DNA of 29,775 nt from Anammoximicrobium sp032229885 (lineage in GTDB: Bacteria > Planctomycetota > Planctomycetia > Pirellulales > Pirellulaceae), in NCBI GenBank assembly GCA_032229885.1, contig JAVYAJ010000131.1, positions 1 through 29,775 of the forward strand. Reading direction: 5' to 3'. The notes beneath the pieces were generated by a model, which searched no databases, was not told the DNA's origin, and worked only from the letters and a program-made list of their open reading frames with translations. Both the position numbers and the translations under genes were made by a program. Positions within the stretch are counted from its first letter, which is position 1. Every line of letters begins with the position of its first letter. Of the stretch, positions 23,541-29,775 are shown piece after piece.

Positions 23541-24652
23541 GGCGCGAATCCCCCATCGATCATCGTCGACGAACTGTCTGACAGCGGCTTGGCGACGGGC
23601 AGGTGAACGACGAGACGGTAGAGAAACAGGTTTTCATTCTGACTCGGCGCGGACAACTGGCGGACATCCGCCACATCCAGAGCCGCGAGATCTCGCCCCA
23701 CGGTCGGATCGATCCCGATCGTAATCTCGATCGCCGCGGGCAGTCCGCCCATCTCTTGCGAATCCCATTGGCTGTACCAACCGGAGCCATCGAAGTAGCG
23801 GAACTCGAGATACGTCACCTCTGGCGCCAGCAACTGGCCGGGATTCGCGGACGCGTCCAGGTCGCCATTTTGTCCCGAATCGGCGGCCGCCGCCCGATCC
23901 AGCTCGCGCCGCACCAAGCCCGTCGCCGTGCTGTCCGACCCGAATGCGCCCGCGGAGGATGTCCCAGCCCCGGAAACGGCGCCCTCGGTTCGCAAAAAAT
24001 ACGCGACGGTCTTCACGTCGCTGGGAACACTCGGTGCGCCGCTCTGGTCCGGCGTCACCGACATCGACGCGTACTGATCGACTCGAGGCAGCCGGCTGCA
24101 ATCGACCTGAAGCTCGGATTCATTGCCGTACACGCCGGGGACGCTGGCCGGAGCCAAGGTATTCTGGATATCGAGCGTCTGGCCGGTCAGTCCCGCCTCC
24201 GAGCCGGCGTCTGCTAGGTTGCCCAGTTGACGTGATGCGGCCAACGGAGCCGCTGCGCGGTCGCTCTCGCCAGCGTCCGCCGTGGAATCACCCGCGTCGT
24301 TGGCGCCGCCCGCCGAGCTCGGGTTCCCCGGCAAAACCGAGCTGGCCGCGTCGGCGGCCAGGTCGGTGATGCTCGACGTGTCTAGCGGCTCGTACCAGAC
24401 GGCGTCGCGAATATCGGCCGCGATGTGCTGCAGCACGGCCCGGGCCACCTGGGATTGTTCGACGTCCGCCCGGTGCGTATCCAGCATCCGCAAATATACG
24501 TGGATGGCCATTCCGATGATCGTCATGACCACGGCCGTCAGCCCCAAAGCCAACAGCAGTTCCAGCAGCGTAATTCCCGTCCGCCGCGAGCCGCGTCGGG
24601 CGCGGACAGCGGGCCTTGGGCTCGTTCGACGCGGGCTAGTTCGACGCATCAT
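23537..24652 (-). CDS. gspJ: GspJ-like minor pseudopilin
   Basis: 371 residues. The prepilin motif RRTG|ITLLELLLALGL is clear, with cleavage after G26 and Glu at mature position 5 (E31). A GspJ-type body follows: 'VARAVLQHIAADIRDAVW' after the N-helix, and late beta-rich 'VTYLEFRYFDGSGWYSQWDSQEMGGLPAAIEITI', the signature of GspJ. Between them (about 95-260) is a Ser/Ala/Asp/Gly-rich insertion that makes the protein longer than the usual ~200 residues. It overlaps gspI by 17 bases upstream and gspK by 4 downstream. It should form the pseudopilus tip complex with GspI and GspK. The leader repeats 'RRTSP' twice. Confidence 0.88.
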   Translation of the reverse strand: MMRRTSPRRTSPRPAVRARRGSRRTGITLLELLLALGLTAVVMTIIGMAIHVYLRMLDTHRADVEQSQVARAVLQHIAADIRDAVWYEPLDTSSITDLAADAASSVLPGNPSSAGGANDAGDSTADAGESDRAAAPLAASRQLGNLADAGSEAGLTGQTLDIQNTLAPASVPGVYGNESELQVDCSRLPRVDQYASMSVTPDQSGAPSVPSDVKTVAYFLRTEGAVSGAGTSSAGAFGSDSTATGLVRRELDRAAAADSGQNGDLDASANPGQLLAPEVTYLEFRYFDGSGWYSQWDSQEMGGLPAAIEITIGIDPTVGRDLAALDVADVRQLSAPSQNENLFLYRLVVHLPVAKPLSDSSSTMIDGGFAP

Positions 24653-25181
24653 TGCCGCCGCCGGGCGTTGTCGCCTGGCCCTCCGTCGTCGAACCGGACA
24701 GCGAATTGGAAGCGGACGGGGCGGACGCGACGCTCGGGTCCAGCATCCAGCGTGTCAGGGTGAAAACGTTCGGATGCAGCCGCTCCGCCACCAGGGGCTG
24801 GACCGTGACCCGGACCTGGATCAAGCCCGGCTCTTCGAGGGAACCGACCTCGATCGTGTACGTCCAGTCCGGCTCCGACTCGAAGGGCACGGCCGACGCG
24901 GACTCGGCAGGCGTCGCGCCCGCCGCGATCTCTTCCAGCTTGCCTTCGCACAGCAGTTGCGCCATGGTCAACTCGCGCGCTTCCTCGGCGTGCCGCACGC
25001 CCATCCGCGCCAATTCACCGATCACGGCCAGACACCCGCCGAGAATGGCAATGGCGAGGATGACTTCGAGCAGCGTCAGCCCGCGGGCCAACCGCGGACG
25101 CGCCCGGGCGGCGCGAACGGCCGCGACGCGCGCCGCGGCGCGGGCGCGATCGACAGTCTGTCGCCGGCGGGCACTGGTCAC
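24636..25181 (-). CDS. gspI: GspI-like minor pseudopilin
   Basis: 181 residues, starting with GTG 25181 inside the gspH stop (GTGA). GGAGG (25191-25195) is nine bases ahead. The leader is 34 residues and strongly basic. Processing is expected at ARG|LTLLEVILAIAIL, with Leu at +1 and Glu at +5 (E39). 'RELTMAQLLCEGKLEEI' after the N-helix and a late 'VRVTVQ' strand are typical of GspI. The last ~30 residues are Ser/Gly/Thr-rich. Position between gspH and gspJ supports the assignment, and GspI is the core partner of GspJ/GspK at the tip. Confidence 0.87.
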   Translation of the reverse strand: MTSARRRQTVDRARAAARVAAVRAARARPRLARGLTLLEVILAIAILGGCLAVIGELARMGVRHAEEARELTMAQLLCEGKLEEIAAGATPAESASAVPFESEPDWTYTIEVGSLEEPGLIQVRVTVQPLVAERLHPNVFTLTRWMLDPSVASAPSASNSLSGSTTEGQATTPGGGNDASN

Positions 25182-25876
25182 GGGTTGACGCCTCCACGTT
25201 GAGTCAGCTCCTCGGCATTGAGCAGCTCGCTGACACGAACCATGCCGGTCAGCCCGCGCACCGCGACCTCGACGAAAAACCGCTCGTTGGTCAAGATCAC
25301 GCGGGCATCGGACGCCGAACCGTCGGGGTAGAACACGATCGGCGGCAGGCTGGCGTCGGGCGCGGACGCCGTCGTCGCCGTAGACAGCGCCTCGGACGCT
25401 CGCGCGTCCAGCCGAGTCTCGCCGGTGACGAACTGGATCCCGTCGGGCAGCCGTTGGCCACGAATGCCCAGCGCGCGCGGCTTGTCGCCACTGGCGCGGG
25501 GCAAGGCCGGCGCCACGTTGGACGACAAGGCCTGCTGCGAAGCCTCGGCGGCATCCATGTCCGCCGACCAGGGCTCAACGACATACTCGTCACTGGCGGG
25601 AATGCAGCGAAACACGTACATCTGCCCGTTCTTCATCGCGGCGACGCGCGCTCGGGTCCACTGGGCGCGGATCAAGTCGGCCGATCTCAGCAAGCGATGG
25701 TCGTCCAACGGACCGTGCAGCGCCGGCGCAACCAGGGCCGCGACGCCGACCAAGATAGCCAGCACCAGCATCATCTCCATCAACGACAGGCCGTCGCGCT
25801 GCGCGGTCCGGGCCGGCGCGCGGCGCGTCCCGCGGATCGCGGAATCGGTCGAGTTATTGCGTGTTCGAGATGTCAT
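25178..25876 (-). CDS. gspH: GspH-like pseudopilin
   Basis: 232 residues from ATG 25876, which overlaps the end of gspG by 23 bases; in-frame ATGs at 25897 and 25906 are alternatives, and none has a strong Shine-Dalgarno. Prepilin motif QRDG|LSLMEMMLVLAIL (G29, E34), then GspH-type 'APALHGPLDDHRLLRSADLIRAQWTRARVAAMKNGQ', the long N-helix followed by the 'A...G' turn, and beta strands ('MYVFRCIP', 'IVFYPDGSASDARVIL') as in GspH/FimT. The 'F/YxPDGS' element is a family hallmark. A minor pseudopilin at or near the pilus tip. The Asp/Ala-rich stretch around 95-165 is longer than usual. Confidence 0.87.
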   Translation of the reverse strand: MTSRTRNNSTDSAIRGTRRAPARTAQRDGLSLMEMMLVLAILVGVAALVAPALHGPLDDHRLLRSADLIRAQWTRARVAAMKNGQMYVFRCIPASDEYVVEPWSADMDAAEASQQALSSNVAPALPRASGDKPRALGIRGQRLPDGIQFVTGETRLDARASEALSTATTASAPDASLPPIVFYPDGSASDARVILTNERFFVEVAVRGLTGMVRVSELLNAEELTQRGGVNP

Positions 25877-26282
25877 CTTCGGTGCCGTCCGCCCCATCGG
25901 CCCCATAGGACCAGATCCGGACTTGTTCAGGGCCGACCAGTTCGTACTGATACGGATTTCCCCAGGGATCCACCGGGATTTCTTTCGTGGCGTAAGGGCC
26001 GCGCCACTTGGCCGGATTCCTCAGATCCGGCGGAGGTTGGCGCAGCGCCTCCAAACCCTGGTTGGTCGCCGGATAGGATCCCACGTGCAGGCGATAGGCG
26101 TCCAGTTGCCCCTCGAACATTCCGATCTGCGAGCGGGCTAGATCCTCGTAGGCCCCTTTCTGCATCCCGGCGATGAAGAAGCCCACCATCGATCCGAGGA
26201 TCACCAGGATCGCCAGAACCAGCAGGACTTCCATCAGCGTAAAACCGGCGCGACGCGCCCGGCGTTTCCGTTGGCTCGACAT
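25854..26282 (-). CDS. gspG: GspG major pseudopilin
   Basis: 142 residues, the normal size. GAGGAGAG (26291-26298) is eight bases before ATG 26282. In-frame sequence further upstream (to 26780) is the antisense shadow of gspF. Motif RRAG|FTLMEVLLVLAILVILGSMV (cleavage after G13, E18 at +5), then the GspG hallmarks 'YRLHVGSYPATNQGLEAL', 'WRGPYATKEIPVDPWGNPYQYE' and a calcium-binding C-terminal loop 'SYGADGADGTEDDI'. This is the main subunit of the pseudopilus. It begins 29 bases after the gspF stop. It should be the most strongly made gene of the operon, in keeping with its being among the best ribosome sites in the cluster. Confidence 0.95.
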   Translation of the reverse strand: MSSQRKRRARRAGFTLMEVLLVLAILVILGSMVGFFIAGMQKGAYEDLARSQIGMFEGQLDAYRLHVGSYPATNQGLEALRQPPPDLRNPAKWRGPYATKEIPVDPWGNPYQYELVGPEQVRIWSYGADGADGTEDDISNTQ

Positions 26283-26290
26283 CGACAAAT

Positions 26291-26298
26291 CTCTCCTC
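26291..26298 (-). promoter_or_regulatory. Strong Shine-Dalgarno of gspG
   Basis: GAGGAGAG on the minus strand, eight bases before ATG 26282. It fixes the start and excludes the much longer upstream reading frame. Confidence 0.75.
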
Positions 26299-26311
26299 AA
26301 TGGCAACGGGA

Positions 26312-27517
26312 TCAGCCCAGCGTGCTGCTCATCTTGATTACGGGCATCAGCAGGGCGACCACTACGAACAGGACCACGATCGCCAGGACCAGCAACATCA
26401 TCGGCTCCAACAATCGGACCACCAGATCCAGCCGCCGAATTGTTCGCCGCTCGAGTCCGTCGGCAATTTCGATCAACACGGAATCCAAGGTGTTCGATTC
26501 TTCGGCCACCGCGATCATCTCGACGACGATCATCGGAAAATGGTCGCACCGCCCCAGCGGCGCGGCCAGCGATTGGCCGGACGAGATGTTCTCCGACGCT
26601 TTGGCGATCGCTTCGGACAGAATGCGATTGCCCGCGGCCTGGCGGCTGATCTGCAACGAGCGGAGAATAGGCACCCCGTTGTGCAACAGCGTTCCCAGCA
26701 CGCGGCAGAACCTGGCCACCGCCAGGCTGGTGAAGACCGGACCGAGCATCGGCAGACGCAGCTTGACAAAGTCCCGCCACCGTTTGCCCTTTTCGGTCTC
26801 GAGCTGCTGGCGGACCAGCGCGAACAGCGCGCCCAGGGCGACGAGCGCGACGAGCGCGTAACGCCGCAGCACCCCGCTCAGCGCCAACAGCCAGTCGGTC
26901 ACCACGGGCAGTTCGCCTCGCTGCCGCAGACTGTCGAACATGACGGCGAACCGGGGCACGAAGAAGATCACCAACCCGCCCACGACCAATGCGCCGACGA
27001 CGGCCAAAAACATCGGATAGGCCAACGCCCCAGCCGTCCGAGACTTCAGATCCTCTTGCTGTTCGGTGAACTGCGAGACCCGTTCGAGGGCGTCCTCGAG
27101 AAAGCCGCCTTCGCCGCCCGCGCGAACCATGTTGATCGCCATGTCGCTGAACACCCGCGGATAGCGATTCATCGCTTCGCCCAGCGTCGAGCCGTCTTCG
27201 ACGCGGTGATGGACGTCGTCCAACACGTCGCGCAGCCGCGCGTTGGAGGTCTGATTCCGCAGCACGTGGAGAGCGCGCAGCAATGGCACGCCGCTGCGCA
27301 GCAACGATGCCAACTGGCTGTAAGCCGTGGCCATCAACTGGCCGCTGACCCGCTTGCGGCTCTGCGCGGCGCCCTTGGCTTTTTCCAGCGTGACCGCGAT
27401 CGGAAACAGGGACTTGCCCGACAGGAGCGCGAGCGCTTCGCGTTCGCTGGCCGCGGCGACCGAGCCCGTGACACGTTGGCCGCTCGCGTCTCGGGCGATG
27501 TACGCGAACTCAGGCAT
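26312..27517 (-). CDS. gspF: GspF inner-membrane platform protein
   Basis: 401 residues, the usual length. N-terminal 'FAYIARDASGQRVTGSV', then two copies of the GspF/PilC helical domain (about 65-165 and 268-370), each with 'QLASLLRSGVPLLRAL' / 'RVLGTLLHNGVPILRSL' and 'MVRAGGEGGFLEDAL' / 'MIAVAEESNTLDSVL'. Membrane helices lie at about 166-187, 219-236 and 370-393. GspF sits in the inner membrane and couples the GspE ATPase to pseudopilus assembly. The ATG overlaps the last codons of gspE (8 bases). Confidence 0.95.
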   Translation of the reverse strand: MPEFAYIARDASGQRVTGSVAAASEREALALLSGKSLFPIAVTLEKAKGAAQSRKRVSGQLMATAYSQLASLLRSGVPLLRALHVLRNQTSNARLRDVLDDVHHRVEDGSTLGEAMNRYPRVFSDMAINMVRAGGEGGFLEDALERVSQFTEQQEDLKSRTAGALAYPMFLAVVGALVVGGLVIFFVPRFAVMFDSLRQRGELPVVTDWLLALSGVLRRYALVALVALGALFALVRQQLETEKGKRWRDFVKLRLPMLGPVFTSLAVARFCRVLGTLLHNGVPILRSLQISRQAAGNRILSEAIAKASENISSGQSLAAPLGRCDHFPMIVVEMIAVAEESNTLDSVLIEIADGLERRTIRRLDLVVRLLEPMMLLVLAIVVLFVVVALLMPVIKMSSTLG

Positions 27518-29252
27518 GGCTCGCTTCTCCTGTCGCGGCGGCGAAATCTTCGAGCGTCAGCTCACGATCTCCCTTGCTGACCCGCAAAACCTCGTCCACG
27601 CTGGTGACGCCGCGAATCGCCTTGGTCCACCCGTCCATCCGCAACGTGCTCATGCCGCTGCGCAACGCGGCTTTCTTGATCTCCCACGAGCTGGCGTTGT
27701 CATGAGCCAGACGACGAACCTCTTCGCCGGTGATCAGCAGCTCGTACAGACCCTGCCGACCGGCGTAACCCAGGTTGCGGCACTCGCGGCAGCCAACCGG
27801 TCGATACAACGGCGCGTCGTCCAGTTGGTCCCAGGGAAAGTCCAAGGGCAGTTCATCCCGTTTCGGTTGGAACGGCTCTTTGCAGTGCGGGCACAGTCGG
27901 CGAACCAAGCGCTGAGCCATCACGGCCTCGACCGTGCTGGAAACCAGAAACGGCTCGACGCCCATGTCCACCAGCCGCGTGTACGCGCCGGCCGCGTCGT
28001 TGGTGTGCAGGGTGCTGAACACCAGATGCCCCGTCAACGAGGCCTGAATCGCGTTCTCGGCCGTCTCCAGATCGCGAATTTCTCCGATCAGAACCACGTC
28101 GGGGTCGTGCCGCAGGATGCTGCGCAACGAATGGGAAAACGTCAGGCCGATTTTCGAGTGGACCTGGATCTGGTTGATTCCGTCCAACTGATATTCGACC
28201 GGATCCTCCGTCGTAATGATCTTGACGTCCGGCTGGTTGATCTCGATCAACGAGCTGTACAGGGTGGTCGTCTTGCCCGATCCGGTCGGCCCCGTCACCA
28301 GGATGATTCCGTGCGGCATCTCGATCAGTTGGCGATAGGCGTGATAGGTGCGTTCATCCATCCCCAACGACCGCAGGTCGAACACCATCGCGCCTTTGTC
28401 CAGAATACGGAGCACGATGCCTTCGCCATGGATCATCGGAATCACGGACACGCGGACGTCGACCTCGCGGCCACGGACTTTTAATTTGATCCGCCCATCC
28501 TGCGGCAGACGCTTCTCGGCGATGTTCAGCCGCGCCATGATCTTCAGCCGGCTGACGATGGCCGCTTCGAAACGATTGATCTCCGGCGGCATCGGCTGGG
28601 GCTGAAGCATGCCGTCGACGCGATATCGCACGACCAAGCCCGACGACTGCGACTCGATGTGCACGTCGCTGGCCTTGGTCTCGATGGCCTCCAACAGAAT
28701 CTCGTTGACCAGCCGCACGACGGACGCTTCTTGCGCCATCTCCGACAGCTCGGAACCGTCGGTCTCGATGCCCTCCAACAGCATCACATCATCGTCGTCT
28801 GACGTCTGGGCGATCAGGCCCTCGACGGTCTCGCCGCCGACGCCCAGATACTTCTTGACCAGCTTGGCGATCTCGTTGCGACCGGCCAAGACCGGAGTGA
28901 CGAACAAGCCGGTCGCTGCACTGACCTCGTCCAACGGATACAGATCGAACGGATCGCTGGTCGCGACAACCAGCGATCCGTTGCGACGGCGGATCGGAAA
29001 CAGCGATTGGCGATAGATCAATTTCTGCGGAAAGTCCTTGAGCACTTCGCGCAGCTCTTGCTCGTCGTCCATTCCGGCCAGATCGATGTACTCCAATCCG
29101 ACCGCTTCGCCGACCGCCCGCAGCGCCGCCTCTTCGCCGACAAAGCCCAGCTCGATCGCCGCATCCAGCGTCGCGCCGCCGCTTTGCCGCGCCCGCTCCA
29201 ACTGCTGTTGGTCGAGCAGGCCAGACTGCAACAGGATTTCACCTATGTCCAT
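27510..29252 (-). CDS. gspE: GspE/PilB-type secretion ATPase
   Basis: 580 residues with every key motif: N-terminal GspE domain ('LGDI'-like start 'IGEILLQSGLL', about 1-140); Walker A GPTGSGKT (321-328); Asp box ITTEDP (346-351); Walker B 'VVLIGEIRD' (386-394); His box 'STLHTNDA' (413-420); and a tetracysteine zinc site CPHC (454-457) ... CREC (488-491). It forms a cytoplasmic hexamer that powers pseudopilus assembly. It is the first gene of the operon. No strong Shine-Dalgarno precedes ATG 29252, but the N-terminal sequence begins as expected for the family. Its order directly before gspF and gspG is the standard T2SS layout. A type IV pilus PilB is the main alternative, but the pseudopilin set favours T2SS. 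Confidence 0.95.
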   Translation of the reverse strand: MDIGEILLQSGLLDQQQLERARQSGGATLDAAIELGFVGEEAALRAVGEAVGLEYIDLAGMDDEQELREVLKDFPQKLIYRQSLFPIRRRNGSLVVATSDPFDLYPLDEVSAATGLFVTPVLAGRNEIAKLVKKYLGVGGETVEGLIAQTSDDDDVMLLEGIETDGSELSEMAQEASVVRLVNEILLEAIETKASDVHIESQSSGLVVRYRVDGMLQPQPMPPEINRFEAAIVSRLKIMARLNIAEKRLPQDGRIKLKVRGREVDVRVSVIPMIHGEGIVLRILDKGAMVFDLRSLGMDERTYHAYRQLIEMPHGIILVTGPTGSGKTTTLYSSLIEINQPDVKIITTEDPVEYQLDGINQIQVHSKIGLTFSHSLRSILRHDPDVVLIGEIRDLETAENAIQASLTGHLVFSTLHTNDAAGAYTRLVDMGVEPFLVSSTVEAVMAQRLVRRLCPHCKEPFQPKRDELPLDFPWDQLDDAPLYRPVGCRECRNLGYAGRQGLYELLITGEEVRRLAHDNASSWEIKKAALRSGMSTLRMDGWTKAIRGVTSVDEVLRVSKGDRELTLEDFAAATGEASHA

Positions 29253-29597
29253 CGGTCGAAGCCATCTGCGTCAAGTAGGATCGAAGCGGCTTGAAATGGC
29301 GCCTGGTCGGCTGGACTTCCGTCCGCCGTCGCCGCACAGACCCGGACATTCGCGCCGCCATCGTTGCCCTCGCACGGTATACATCGAACATGCGGCGCAT
29401 CACCCGCCGCATTGCCGACCTACGCCGGCCGCGCGGTTTTGCGCACAAGGCCCGTCCCAAAGGGCGAACAGGTCTTGCCCCGCGACGCCCGCAAAACGCC
29501 CCTGCAAAGACGTTCGAGACGCGACGAGCTGACGATACGCCTCGCCACGCTCTCGTGTCTTTGCCTAACGCGGGCCAGTGCCCGCAACCCAAGAGTC
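29253..29597. other. Upstream region of the T2SS operon
   Basis: No gene is evident. The long frames on both strands have arginine/alanine/proline-rich translations and run into the repeat region. The promoter for gspE and the rest of the operon should lie here. I see no -35/-10 pair that I would defend. Confidence 0.4.
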
Positions 29598-29775
29598 TGT
29601 TTGGCCGAAGGCCTCCGCTCACCGTAGCCTGGGGCAACGCCCCAGGGCTGGCGCCGCGCGCGTGCCTCTGTTGGCCGACGGCCATATTCATCCGGGCCGC
29701 GGCGATACGGTGATGTTGGCCTTCGGCCAACACGGTTTCTGTCATCTCTGACTCCTGGGGCGTTGCCCCAGGCTA
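29598..29775. repeat. Dispersed palindromic repeats, right end
   Basis: Several copies of the same two palindromes: TTGGCCGAAGGCC at about 29600-29613; CCTGGGGC-AAC-GCCCCAGG at 29628-29646, the inverted orientation of the CGTTG version; a decayed TTGGCCGACGGCCA near 29674; a perfect TGTTGGCC-TTC-GGCCAACA at 29714-29732; and CCTGGGGC-GTT-GCCCCAGG at 29754-29772. The last 50 bases repeat the first 50 of the window in the same direction. Copies in both orientations facing each other suggest a paired, REP-like element. Confidence 0.75.

Noticed and set aside
25854..26780. 308-codon version of gspG
   Set aside because: The extra N-terminal part is antisense to gspF. The prepilin start at 26282 has a strong Shine-Dalgarno.
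29239..29745. Minus-strand 168-codon frame covering the T2SS upstream region
   Set aside because: It reads through the palindromic repeats (repeat-derived 'VSGGLRPNRL'-type peptide) and is Arg-rich. Most likely a chance frame.
1..29775. Circular element closed by the terminal repeat
   Set aside because: The terminal 50-base copies differ at three positions, the window has no replication, mobilisation or integrase genes, and its content is chromosomal.

Overview
The window looks like a contig from a GC-rich planctomycete, most likely of the Pirellulales type. That placement is inference. It rests on the very high GC content, the long Pro/Ala/Thr-rich membrane protein beside ExbB/ExbD, the pseudopilin operon with long leaders, and the dispersed palindromes TTGGCCTTCGGCCAA and CCTGGGGCGTTGCCCCAGG at both ends. 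There is no rRNA, tRNA, CRISPR array or transposase.

Layout. The left 3.6 kb (plus strand) is a small accessory cluster: a GNAT acetyltransferase, an ATP-grasp ligase, a truncated BKACE (DUF849) gene that still has its Shine-Dalgarno and TTG start, and a family 2 glycosyltransferase. Everything from 3818 to 29252 is on the minus strand. Read in the direction of transcription, this begins with a type II secretion/pseudopilus operon (gspE, F, G, H, I, J, K, then a GspL/PilM-like and a GspM-like gene) whose genes mostly overlap by a few bases. Next come pgsA (phosphatidylglycerophosphate synthase) and an exported GH106-like glycosidase. Last is a putative envelope energy-transduction module: an exported 1081-residue TPR protein, ExbB, ExbD, and a 2140-residue protein with three N-terminal membrane segments, about 1,680 residues of Pro/Ala/Thr/Ser-rich spacer, and a C-terminal prenyltransferase/squalene-cyclase-like alpha/alpha-toroid.

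How the genes may work together. GspE to GspM form the cytoplasmic motor, inner-membrane platform and pseudopilus of a T2SS. The secretin GspD, a separate GspC and the prepilin peptidase are not here. The most interesting part is the TPR-ExbB-ExbD-giant set. Its layout parallels TonB-ExbBD and Tol-Pal (CpoB, TolQ, TolR, TolA): the giant would be a greatly lengthened TonB/TolA-like arm that crosses a wide periplasm and presents a toroid domain. This is a hypothesis, not a demonstrated function. A second oddity is the GspM-like protein, which carries an Ig/cadherin-like domain and a C-terminal segment resembling PilP or the GspC HR domain.

Both window ends lie in the same 50-base repeat (47 of 50 identical), which suggests that assembly stopped at a dispersed repeat family.
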